DNA from: Bradyrhizobium sp. RP6
Lineage (GTDB): Bacteria > Pseudomonadota > Alphaproteobacteria > Rhizobiales > Xanthobacteraceae
DNA length: 64,000 bases
Direction: 5' to 3'
Assembly: GCF_003837805.1 (NCBI RefSeq)
Contig: NZ_RQIT01000017.1
Coordinates: forward strand, 62,001 to 126,000
Numbering within the stretch: the stretch's first letter is position 1; the number at the start of each line of letters is the position of its first letter. The position numbers and the translations under genes are program-made. Positions 1 to 7,866 of this stretch are shown in pieces. The notes beneath the pieces were generated by a model. The model was not told the DNA's origin. It made no database searches and saw nothing but the letters and a program-made list of their open reading frames with translations.

Positions 1-1
1 C

Positions 2-61
2 CTGGTGGTGAATTCAAGCCAGGGCGGCGGCACCAAAGACACCTGGATCCTGGACGAGTAG
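2..61 (+). CDS. 3' end of circularly permuted ATP-grasp protein (partial)
   Basis: Only the last 19 codons and the stop are in the window. The reading frame gives a tail ending SSQGGGTKDTWILDE, which resembles the C-terminus of the circularly permuted ATP-grasp proteins (DUF404/DUF407 family) that usually precede alpha-E genes. It ends 4 bases before the alpha-E start, as expected for an operon. The identity rests on this short tail and on context, so it is an inference. Confidence 0.6.
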   Translation: MVVNSSQGGGTKDTWILDE

Positions 62-65
62 AGAG

Positions 66-1010
66 ATGCTGTCGCGTACCGCCGAAAACCTCTACTGGCT
101 CGCCCGCTACGTCGAGCGGGCCGAATATCTCGCGCGCACCATCGATGCGACGTTGCGCGTCACCGCGCTTCCCGCCGCCTATATCGGCAAGACCAATGAA
201 TGGGATTCGGCGCTGCTCACCGCCGGGGTCGCCGCCAGCTTCTATCAGGCCTATGAGGAAGCCAACGAACACAACGTCGTCGAGTATCTCTCGTTCTCGA
301 TGGACAATCCGTCCTCGATCAGGAACTGCATCGAGGCGGCGCGGCTGAACTCGCGCTCGGTGCGCACCGCGCTCACCAGCGAGATGTGGGACACCATCAA
401 TTCGGCCTGGATCGAGCTTCAGGCGGTCTGGAGCAAGGGCGCCTCGACGCGCGAGGACCTCGCCAAATTCCTCCGCTTCGTGCAGGAGACCTCGCTGCGC
501 TTCGACGGTTCGGCCTACCGGACGATGCTGCGTAACGACGCCTATTGGTTCTCGCGGATGGGTGTGCACCTGGAGCGCGCCGACAACACCGCGCGCATTC
601 TCGACGTGAAATACCACGTGCTGCTGCCCGAGGAGGAGCATGTCGGCGGCCCGCTCGACTTCTATCAATGGAGCTCGATCCTGCGCTCGGTTTCGGCGCT
701 GACCGCCTATCACTGGGTCTACCGCGAGACGCTGAAACCGTGGTTGATCGCGGATCTCCTCATCCTCAACGACACGCTGCCGCGCTCGCTCGCCAGCTGC
801 TACGGCAATCTCGTGCGCAACCTCGACCAGATCGGCGTTGCCTATGGCCGCCAGGGCCCGGCCCAGCGCCACGCCCGCGGTATCCGCAACCGGCTGGAAC
901 ACAGCAACATGGACGACATTTTCCAGCATGGCGTGCATGAATTCATTCAGGAATTCATCACGGACAATTCCAGGCTGGGCGAGATCATCACGAAGCAGTA
1001 TTTGATCTGA
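66..1010 (+). CDS. Alpha-E domain protein (DUF403)
   Basis: This 314-residue protein opens with MLSRTAENLYWLARYVERAE, the signature start of the alpha-E (DUF403) family. It is all helical by composition and spans the usual family length of about 310 residues. The family has no proven activity; comparative genomics places it with ATP-grasp, transglutaminase-like and Anbu peptidase genes in a proposed peptide-synthesis or modification system. It starts 4 bases after the ATP-grasp stop, with a purine-rich stretch GAGAG just before the ATG. A palindromic repeat separates it from the transglutaminase gene, so co-transcription past that point is likely but not shown. Confidence 0.93.
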   Translation: MLSRTAENLYWLARYVERAEYLARTIDATLRVTALPAAYIGKTNEWDSALLTAGVAASFYQAYEEANEHNVVEYLSFSMDNPSSIRNCIEAARLNSRSVRTALTSEMWDTINSAWIELQAVWSKGASTREDLAKFLRFVQETSLRFDGSAYRTMLRNDAYWFSRMGVHLERADNTARILDVKYHVLLPEEEHVGGPLDFYQWSSILRSVSALTAYHWVYRETLKPWLIADLLILNDTLPRSLASCYGNLVRNLDQIGVAYGRQGPAQRHARGIRNRLEHSNMDDIFQHGVHEFIQEFITDNSRLGEIITKQYLI

Positions 1011-1017
1011 TACACGC

Positions 1018-1100
1018 CGTCATTCCGGGATGGTCCGAAGGACCAGATCCGGAATCTCGAGATTCCGGGTTCGATGCTGGCGCATCGCCCCGGAATGACG
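1018..1100. repeat. Palindromic intergenic repeat, CATTCCGGG family
   Basis: The element begins CGTCATTCCGGG and ends CCCCGGAATGACG, so its ends are inverted copies and the transcript could fold into a long hairpin. The interior carries GGTCCGAAGGACC and a segment ATTCCGGGTTCGATGCTG that recurs in the copies at 28076 and 40477. It sits between the alpha-E and transglutaminase genes. Confidence 0.85.
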
Positions 1101-1121
1101 ACGCAAGAACAACGGTCCACC

Positions 1122-1970
1122 ATGCGCCTGCGAATCCAGCACACCACGACCTATCGCTACGAGCCGCCGGCGACCAGCGTGATCCAGATCCTGCGCATGA
1201 CGCCCGGCAGTCATGATGGGCAGTACGTCGCGGAATGGCAGATCGACGTCTCCACCGACACCAAGCTCGACATGCATGAGGATGCGTTCGGCAACGTCAT
1301 CCACGTGCTGTCCTGCGGGCCTGTCGGCGACATCAAGATCACCGCCGAAGGGCTGATCGAGACCCACGACACCGGCGGCGTGCTGCGCGGCACGGACGAG
1401 CGTTTCCCCGCCGGGATGTTCCTGCGCTCCACCGACCTCACCTCCGTCAATCCGGCGATGACGGCGGTTGCGCGCCAGTTGCGCAGCGAGGCCGAGAGCG
1501 ACACGCTGAGCTTCCTGCACACCTTGATGACGCAGATTGCCGATCACATGACGTTCGACGAGGACCCTACCAACAGCGGCACGTCGGCGGCGGAGGCGTT
1601 CGGGCTCAAGCGCGGGGTCTGCCAGGATTACGCGCACATCTTCATCGCCTGCGCCCGCGCCGGTGGCGTGCCGGCGCGCTTCGTCTCCGGGCACTTTCTG
1701 CGATCGGACGACACGATGCACCAGGAGGCCGGCCATGCCTGGGCGGAGGCTTACGTGCCGGATCTCGGCTGGGTCGGATTCGATCCCGCCAACAGCATCT
1801 GCGCCACCGACGCCCATGTCCGCGTTGCGATCGGGCTCGACTATCTCGGCGCAGCCCCGGTGCGTGGCACGCGCTATGGCGGCGGCACCGAAACGCTGGC
1901 GGTGGCCGTGAAGGTCGAGCAGGCCGGCCGCGGCGGGCAGTCGCAATCGCAGTCCCAGCGGCAGAGCTAG
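1122..1970 (+). CDS. Transglutaminase-like cysteine peptidase family protein
   Basis: The 282-residue protein has an N-terminal beta-rich domain (MRLRIQHTTTYRYEPPA) followed by a transglutaminase-like core. The catalytic triad is visible as C167 in KRGVCQDYAH, H205 in EAGHAWAEAY and D221 in GFDPANS. An in-frame ATG at 1074 lies inside the preceding palindromic repeat, so the ATG at 1122, which matches the family N-terminus, is the better start. Proteins of this kind cluster with alpha-E, ATP-grasp and Anbu genes. The tail is Ser/Gln-rich (SQSQSQRQS). The substrate is unknown. Confidence 0.92.
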   Translation: MRLRIQHTTTYRYEPPATSVIQILRMTPGSHDGQYVAEWQIDVSTDTKLDMHEDAFGNVIHVLSCGPVGDIKITAEGLIETHDTGGVLRGTDERFPAGMFLRSTDLTSVNPAMTAVARQLRSEAESDTLSFLHTLMTQIADHMTFDEDPTNSGTSAAEAFGLKRGVCQDYAHIFIACARAGGVPARFVSGHFLRSDDTMHQEAGHAWAEAYVPDLGWVGFDPANSICATDAHVRVAIGLDYLGAAPVRGTRYGGGTETLAVAVKVEQAGRGGQSQSQSQRQS

Positions 1971-2037
1971 GCGCTGCCGGCCGAGCGCATGCTCCGTGCT
2001 ACAATTGCAGGATCAGATCAGACCAGCGAGGTAGTCC

Positions 2038-2445
2038 ATGGCGACTGTAAAACTGCTTTCGGACGACGAACTCTCCGCCGACGCGCGTGCCGTTTTCGAC
2101 GACATCCGAAAGGTGCGGAAATCGGATTTCGTCAACAATTTCTGGCGCGCGCTGGCGCATGATCCGAAGACGCTGCGGCGGACCTGGGACAGCATCAAGG
2201 AAGTGATGGCTCCTGGTGCGCTCGATCCCAAGACCAAGGAAATGCTCTATGTCGCGGTCTCGATCGCCCATGGCTGCAGCTACTGCATCCATTCACACAC
2301 GGCAGCCGCACGGGCCAGGGGGATGACCGAGGCCGAATATGGCGAGCTGCTCGCCATCGTCGGCATGGCCGCGGAGACAAACCGGCTGGTCACGGCGCTC
2401 GGCGTTCCCGTCGACGAGGCGTTTCTGGTCGATGCCGCGGATTGA
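2038..2445 (+). CDS. AhpD-like / carboxymuconolactone decarboxylase family protein
   Basis: This 135-residue protein contains the AhpD-type redox motif HGCSYCIHSH, with C80 and C83 as the CxxC pair and His87 downstream. That places it in the alkylhydroperoxidase D-like branch of the carboxymuconolactone decarboxylase superfamily, which reduces peroxides through the cysteine pair. AGCGAGG lies 9 bases upstream of the ATG. It sits between the transglutaminase and Anbu genes but is flanked downstream by a palindromic repeat. Its physiological partner, such as a peroxiredoxin, is not in the window. Confidence 0.88.
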   Translation: MATVKLLSDDELSADARAVFDDIRKVRKSDFVNNFWRALAHDPKTLRRTWDSIKEVMAPGALDPKTKEMLYVAVSIAHGCSYCIHSHTAAARARGMTEAEYGELLAIVGMAAETNRLVTALGVPVDEAFLVDAAD

Positions 2446-2474
2446 GGTCGGAGCGGAACGCTAAGCCGATTCCT

Positions 2475-2578
2475 CGTCATTCCGGGGCGCGCGTAGCGCG
2501 AACCTGGAATCCATTGATCCACCAACTCTGCGGCCCAATGGATTCCGGGCTCGCGACTTCGTCGCGCCCCGGAATGAG
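2475..2578. repeat. Palindromic intergenic repeat, CATTCCGGG family
   Basis: The ends CGTCATTCCGGGGCGCG and CGCGCCCCGGAATGA are inverted copies. The interior has a second inverted pair (GGAATCCATTG and CAATGGATTCC). The same architecture recurs at 25583. It lies between the AhpD-like gene and the Anbu gene. Confidence 0.85.
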
Positions 2579-2650
2579 CCGGAATCGGGGGGTTGGACCG
2601 GACCTCGAAATTGGCTAGTAATTCCGCGCAAACGCGTTCGGGGACTGGAA

Positions 2651-3409
2651 ATGACCTATTGTTGCGGAATCCTGGTTCGGGACGGTCTGGTGATGATCGC
2701 CGATACCCGCACCAATGCCGGCCTCGACAACGTCTCGACCTTCCGCAAGCTGCACATCTTCTCCAAGCCCGGCGAGCGCATCATGGCGATCGCCAGCGCC
2801 GGCAACCTCGCCATCAGCCAGTCGGTGCTCTCGACGCTGACCGAAGGCCTGGAGGATCCCAACACGGGCGAGATCGAGACGCTGATGAACGCGCCGACCA
2901 TGTTCCAGGCCGCTCAGCGCATCGGCCGGGCGATCCGGGCGGTGCATGCCACCGAAGGACCGGCGCTGAAATCCGAGGACGTGTCCTTCGACGTCTCCTT
3001 CCTGTTCGGCGGCCAGATCAAGGGCGCGCGCATGCGTCTGTTCATGGTCTACACCGCCGGCAATTTCATCGAATGCACCACCGACACCCCCTACCTGCAG
3101 ATCGGCGAGCACAAATACGGCAAGCCGGTGCTCGACCGCGCCATGCATTACGACGTCGAGCTCTACGAGGCGCTGAAGACCGGCCTGATCTCGATGGACT
3201 CGACCATGCGCTCGAACCTCGGCGTCGGTCTGCCGATCGACGTGCTGGTGGTGCGCACGGACGCCTGTGAAGCCGATCTCAACCACCGCATCGAGGCGGG
3301 CGAGCCTTATTTCCACGATTTGCGCTCGCGCTGGTCGGCGGCATTGCGCGCCGCGCACCAGAACATTCCGCGCCCGCCCTACAAGAACGAAAAAGAACCC
3401 AAAACCTGA
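2651..3409 (+). CDS. Anbu-type proteasome-like peptidase
   Basis: The 252-residue protein begins MTYCCGILVRDGLVMIADTR, the pattern of the Anbu (ancestral beta subunit) family of Ntn hydrolases. Removal of Met would expose Thr2 as the N-terminal nucleophile. The start also fits the family, which has no propeptide, and GGGA sits a few bases upstream. Anbu is related to HslV and the 20S proteasome beta subunit and assembles into a ring or helical oligomer, but lacks a known ATPase partner. The upstream alpha-E, transglutaminase and ATP-grasp genes are its classical neighbours. The C-terminus is basic (YKNEKEPKT). Substrates are unknown. Confidence 0.93.
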   Translation: MTYCCGILVRDGLVMIADTRTNAGLDNVSTFRKLHIFSKPGERIMAIASAGNLAISQSVLSTLTEGLEDPNTGEIETLMNAPTMFQAAQRIGRAIRAVHATEGPALKSEDVSFDVSFLFGGQIKGARMRLFMVYTAGNFIECTTDTPYLQIGEHKYGKPVLDRAMHYDVELYEALKTGLISMDSTMRSNLGVGLPIDVLVVRTDACEADLNHRIEAGEPYFHDLRSRWSAALRAAHQNIPRPPYKNEKEPKT

Positions 3410-3435
3410 CAGCAGAAGAGAAAAGGCAGGAAACG

Positions 3436-4194
3436 ATGAGTGAAGCGAAAAAGATCGCGCTGGTGACGGGCGCCGGCACCGGTGTCGGGCGCGCAGCATC
3501 GCTGGCGCTGATGAACACCGGCTTCACCGTGGTGCTCGCAGGCCGCCGGCTCGACATGCTCGAGGAGACAGCGAAGCTCGGCCCCGCCGGAAAGAGCCTC
3601 TGCGTCACCGCCGACATGACCAAGCCGGACTCCATCGCCGCGCTGTTCGACACGGTGAAGACGACCTATGGCCGCCTCGACGTACTCTTCAACAATGCCG
3701 GCATGGGCGCGCCGGCCGTGAACTTCGAGGACCTCAGCCTCGAACAATGGCAGGCGGTGGTGAACACCAACCTCACGGGCCCGTTCCTGTGCACCCAGCA
3801 CGCCTTCCGTATCATGAAGGACCAGACCCCGCGCGGCGGCCGCATCATCAACAACGGATCGATCTCGGCGCATGCGCCGCGGCCGTTCTCGGCCGCCTAC
3901 ACCTCGACCAAGCACGCCATCACGGGCCTGACCAAGGCCAGCAATCTCGACGGCCGCATGTACGACATCGCGGTCGGCCAGGTCGACATCGGCAATGCGG
4001 CGACGCCGATGACGGATCGCATGGTCAACGGTCCCGGCGTGCTGCAGCCCGACGGCACGACCAAGCACGAGCCGCGCATGGACGCCAAGGCAGTCGGCGA
4101 TGCCGTCGCCTACATGGCCAGCCTGCCGCTCAACGCCAACGTGCTGACCATGACGGTGATGGCGACCAAGATGCCGTTCGTCGGACGGGGCTAG
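3436..4194 (+). CDS. SDR family NAD(P)-dependent oxidoreductase
   Basis: This is a classical short-chain dehydrogenase of 252 residues. The cofactor loop is TGAGTGVG at 11-18, NNAG is at 87-90, the catalytic Ser is in NNGSIS (about 142), and the YxxxK pair is Y155/K159 in YTSTKHA. It starts 26 bases after the Anbu stop, with a GGAAACG stretch upstream, so it may be read with Anbu. The substrate cannot be told from sequence. Confidence 0.93.
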   Translation: MSEAKKIALVTGAGTGVGRAASLALMNTGFTVVLAGRRLDMLEETAKLGPAGKSLCVTADMTKPDSIAALFDTVKTTYGRLDVLFNNAGMGAPAVNFEDLSLEQWQAVVNTNLTGPFLCTQHAFRIMKDQTPRGGRIINNGSISAHAPRPFSAAYTSTKHAITGLTKASNLDGRMYDIAVGQVDIGNAATPMTDRMVNGPGVLQPDGTTKHEPRMDAKAVGDAVAYMASLPLNANVLTMTVMATKMPFVGRG

Positions 4195-4348
4195 TCGCCG
4201 CTCTCGTGCCCAGGGCGCAGCGCGGCATGCCATGACGCGCTGCTGAGCCGGGGCCCATGTCTCCGCGATTCGGTTCTTGGCTTTCTGGATCCCGGCTCTG
4301 CGGCGCACCGCTTGCGCGCTGCACCGCGTCCGGGACACGAAACCTTCC

Positions 4349-5601
4349 CTACTCCAAACTCTCCACCCGCCGCAGGCTCGGGAACAGCTTCATCCAGAGC
4401 AGCGCCACTGCGACGGTGGCAACGCCGCCGAGCACGGCGGCAGGCACGGCACCGAGCAGTGCCGCCGCTACCCCGCTTTCGAACTGGCCGAGCTGGTTCG
4501 AGGCGTTGATGAAGAGGAAGTTCACCGCGCCGACGCGGCCGCGCATCTCGTCGGGCGTTGAGAGCTGCACCAGCGAGAAGCGGATCACGACGCTGATCGT
4601 GTCGGCCGCGCCCAAGACGGCGAGCGACAGCACCGACAGCCACATCCAGGACGACAGCGCGAACACGATCGTGGCGAGGCCGAACACGATCACGGCCTGG
4701 AACATGCGCAGGCCTACATGTCTCGAGATGGCGTGACGCGCCAGCACCACGGTCATCAGGAGCGCGCCGACCGCCGGCGCCGCGCGCAGCACGCCGAGCC
4801 CGACCGGGCCGGTCTGCAGGATATCGCGGGCATAGATCGGCAACAGCGCGGTCACGCCGCCGAACAGCACGGCGAACAGGTCGAGCGAGATGGTGCCGAG
4901 GATCGCCGGATTGCTGCGGATGAAGCGGACTCCGGCGAAGATGTTGTCCGAGCTCGTCCCCTCCTTCGCGATCGCCTGCGGGCGCGGCCGGATGAAACCG
5001 GTCAGGATCATCCCAAGAATCCAGAACAGCACCATCACGGCATAGGCAAGGTGCGGGGCGACCGCATAGGCGAAGCCCCCGAGGGCAGGCCCGGTGATGG
5101 TCGCGACCTGCGCCGCACCGCTGGAGACGGCGGTGGCGCGCTGCAGCGACCCTGCGGCGCGATCAGCGGCAGCAGCGCCGCGGTGGTCGGGCTCTCGAAG
5201 GCGCCGGCAATGCCGAGCACGAAGGTCGCGATGAAGATCTGAACCTCGCCGACCGCGCCGACATAGGTGATGATTGCGAGATAGAGCGCGGTCGCGGCCT
5301 CCACGAGCTGGCAGAGCTGGACCACGCGCTTGCGCTCGTAACGGTCCGCGGCATGGCCGGCGACGAACACCAGAAACGCGGTGGGCAGGAACTGCACGAG
5401 GCCGACCATGCCGAGGTCGAACGCGGAGCCGGTGAGGTCGTAGATCTGCCAGCCGATCGCGACCGCCGCAATCTGGCTGGAAAAGCGCGACAGGCTGCGC
5501 GAGAGCAGGAAGAACAGGAAGGCGCGGTGGCCGAGCAGGGCGCCGGCGCTGACCGGCGGATTTTCGGATATTGGCTGCTCTGGCATCGCCTCTTCGGTCA
5601 C
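4349..5601 (-). pseudogene. MFS transporter (MFS_3-like) disrupted by a frameshift
   Basis: Two adjacent reading frames together make one MFS exporter of about 417 residues. The N-terminal part (from 5601) carries GHRAFLFFLLSRSLSRFSSQ and the motif GHAADRYERKR, and runs to LPLIAPQG. There the frame breaks near 5152, and the family sequence resumes in another frame as SLQRATAVSSGAAQVA and on to a C-terminal half with FGGVTALLPIYARDIL. Adding one base around 5150-5154 restores a single frame. The family (PF05977-like) contains EntS-type exporters. Either the gene is inactivated or there is an assembly error. Confidence 0.82.
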
Positions 5602-5743
5602 CCCGGACTGTCCGTCCTGATCTTGATCGGCCTCCGCGTGGCTGAGGCTTACCCGCTTGTCAACAACGAGCCGCTTCCAGGCCCGGTCGGCATTGCCTTT
5701 GCAACGCAGACGCGGCCATAATCATTGAAGGTTTGGGGACATC

Positions 5744-7012
5744 ATGCTTCGGCTGCAATCGGCACTCGGCATTTTCGCATTGCTGCTGATCGCCTACGCG
5801 CTGGCGGAGAATCGCCGCGCGGTGTCGCTGCGCCAGGCGGCGATCGGCCTCGCCGCGACCTTCGTCACCGCGGTCGTGCTGCTGAAGCTGCCGGTCGTCG
5901 CCCATGCCTTCGGGACCATCAACGACGCGGTCGGCACGATCTCGGCGGCCTCCCGCGCCGGCTCCGCCTTCGTGTTCGGTTATATCGGCGGCGGCGCCCT
6001 GCCGTTCGATCTGAAGGTGCCGGGCGCCGACTTCATCCTGGCGTTCCAGGCATTGCCGATCGTACTGGTCATGAGCGTGCTGACGACGCTGCTGTTCTAT
6101 TGGCGGGTGCTGCCACCGATCGTGCGCGGCATGGCCTGGCTGCTCGAGCGCACGCTCGGCGTCGGCGGCGCCGTCGGGCTGTCGACCGCCGCCAATGTCT
6201 TCCTCGGCATGGTCGAGGCACCGCTGTTCGTGCGGCCGTATCTGGCACAGATGACCCGCAGCGAGTTGTTCCTGGTGATGACCGGCGGCATGGCGGGCAT
6301 TGCCGGCACGGTGCTGGTGCTCTATGCGACGCTGCTTGCGCCCCTCATCCCCGACGCCGCCGCGCATTTCGTCATCGCCTCGGTGCTGGGCGCGCCGGCC
6401 GCGATCCTGGTCAGCCTGATCATGGTGCCCGAGACCTCGGACAAGCGCACCGGCGGCGCGCTGGAGGATCCCTGGGTCGCCAGCGATCCCGGGATGAATG
6501 TGTCCGGCACGATGGACGCAATCGTGAAGGGTACCACGGCCGGCCTCGAATTGCTGCTCAACATCGTCGCCATGCTGCTGGTGCTGGTGGCGCTGGTCTA
6601 TCTCGTCAATGCCATCCTCGGCCTCTTGCCGAACATCGGCGGCGCCGCGGTCTCGTTGCAGCGCCTGCTCGGCCTCGTCATGGCGCCGGTGTGCTGGCTG
6701 ATGGGATTGCCGTGGAATCAGGCGATCACCGCCGGCAGCCTGATGGGCACCAAGACCGTGCTCAACGAATTGATCGCCTATGTCGACTTCTCGAAGCTGC
6801 CGCCCGACGCGCTCGATCCGCGCTCGCGCCTGATCGTGCTCTACGCGATGTGCGGCTTCGCCAATTTCGCCAGCCTCGGCATCATGATCGGCGGCCTGGG
6901 CGTGATGGCGCCAGAGCGGCGCGAGGAGATCAACGCGCTCGGGCTGAAGTCGATCGTGTCGGGTACGCTGACCACGTGTCTGATGGGAGCGCTGGTGGGG
7001 GTGCTGGCGTAG
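5744..7012 (+). CDS. NupC-type concentrative nucleoside transporter (CNT family)
   Basis: The 422-residue integral membrane protein carries CNT-family hallmarks: FVFGYIGGGALPF, the GLSTAANVFLGMVEAPLFV segment, PYLAQMTRSELFLVMTGGMA, and a C-terminal GFANFASLGIMIGGL. Such proteins import nucleosides with a sodium ion or proton. The length fits the family. GGGGACATC precedes the ATG. It is divergent from the broken MFS gene and is followed by a palindromic repeat. Confidence 0.9.
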   Translation: MLRLQSALGIFALLLIAYALAENRRAVSLRQAAIGLAATFVTAVVLLKLPVVAHAFGTINDAVGTISAASRAGSAFVFGYIGGGALPFDLKVPGADFILAFQALPIVLVMSVLTTLLFYWRVLPPIVRGMAWLLERTLGVGGAVGLSTAANVFLGMVEAPLFVRPYLAQMTRSELFLVMTGGMAGIAGTVLVLYATLLAPLIPDAAAHFVIASVLGAPAAILVSLIMVPETSDKRTGGALEDPWVASDPGMNVSGTMDAIVKGTTAGLELLLNIVAMLLVLVALVYLVNAILGLLPNIGGAAVSLQRLLGLVMAPVCWLMGLPWNQAITAGSLMGTKTVLNELIAYVDFSKLPPDALDPRSRLIVLYAMCGFANFASLGIMIGGLGVMAPERREEINALGLKSIVSGTLTTCLMGALVGVLA

Positions 7013-7024
7013 ACTCTCTCCACT

Positions 7025-7111
7025 CGTCATTGCGAGCGAAGCGAAGCAATCCAGAATCCTTCCGTGGGAACGGTCTGGATTGCTTCGTCGCAAGAGCTCC
7101 TCGCAATGACG
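7025..7111. repeat. Palindromic intergenic repeat, CATTGCGAG family
   Basis: The ends are CGTCATTGCGAG and CTCGCAATGACG, with inner inverted copies GAAGCAATCCAGA and TCTGGATTGCTTC. The same family recurs at 45914. It lies between the convergent nucleoside transporter and cupin genes and could act as a bidirectional hairpin. Confidence 0.85.
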
Positions 7112-7124
7112 ACGGAAGAAGCCC

Positions 7125-7652
7125 CTACGCCTTCAACTCCACCGTCTTGAACTCCGCGGGCAGGATCACCTCCAGCAGTTCCACGTCGTCCGAATAGTCC
7201 AGAATCATGTGCTTGATCTTCGGCGGCTGGGTCCAGGCGCTGCCTTGCTTCATCAAGGTCTCGCCCTGCCCGTCCATATAGGTCTTCACCCAGCCCTTGA
7301 GCACGTAGACCATCTGGAATTCGACGTCGTGATAGTGGAGCTTGGACACCTCGGCCGGATTGCAGGGGCCCTGCAAGCGGATCACATGTGCCTGTGCGAG
7401 GCCATCGGTCGCGTCGGCGATCCCGAGATCGCGGTACTTGGCATAGGCGCGCAGGCCGTCGGCCTTGAAGTCTTCCTCGCGGTGATGGCTGATGGCGATG
7501 CGCTGCTTCGGCCGCACGGGCTTCTTCGGAGCCACGGTGCGCGCCTTCGCCTTCACCGCCTTGCGCGCCGAGGATCGCGCCGCGGCCTTCACGCCGCTCC
7601 GCTTCTTCACGGCGGTCTTCGTTGCGGGCCTTGATGCCTTTTGCTTGGCCAT
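7125..7652 (-). CDS. Cupin domain protein with Lys/Ala-rich N-terminal tail
   Basis: The protein has 175 residues from the ATG at 7652, which has GGGAGG about 7 bases upstream; a longer frame to 7688 lacks this. Residues 1-52 are Lys/Ala/Arg-rich with AAARSSARKAVKAKAR and PKKPVRPKQ stretches, resembling histone H1 or AlgP-type tails. Residues 55-175 form a cupin barrel with metal-site features KLHYHDVEFQMVYVLKGW, a Gly turn and KIKHMILDYSDD. The metal and the reaction are unknown. The basic tail suggests nucleic acid or polyanion binding, which is an inference. Confidence 0.85.
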   Translation of the reverse strand: MAKQKASRPATKTAVKKRSGVKAAARSSARKAVKAKARTVAPKKPVRPKQRIAISHHREEDFKADGLRAYAKYRDLGIADATDGLAQAHVIRLQGPCNPAEVSKLHYHDVEFQMVYVLKGWVKTYMDGQGETLMKQGSAWTQPPKIKHMILDYSDDVELLEVILPAEFKTVELKA

Positions 7653-7866
7653 TGTCTGCCTCCCTGATCTGAGCCGCGCCGGTCGCACGGGTATGACCCG
7701 AAGGGCAGATTATCCAGTCCCGGGCGAGGCAGCAATTGCGAAGCTTGGGCCCGTCACCCGATCACTCGATCGTAGCTTGTCCCAGGCTGTCGTGGCGAGC
7801 GGGCATCATCTCGTATTCATTCTCTCGGTGAATTAATCTCGCGAGGAGATCTGGGGGAATTGATTC

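Noticed and set aside
5660..7093. A 477-codon minus-strand frame
   Set aside because: Antisense to the clearly recognisable CNT nucleoside transporter; composition dominated by His, Gln, Arg and Asp.
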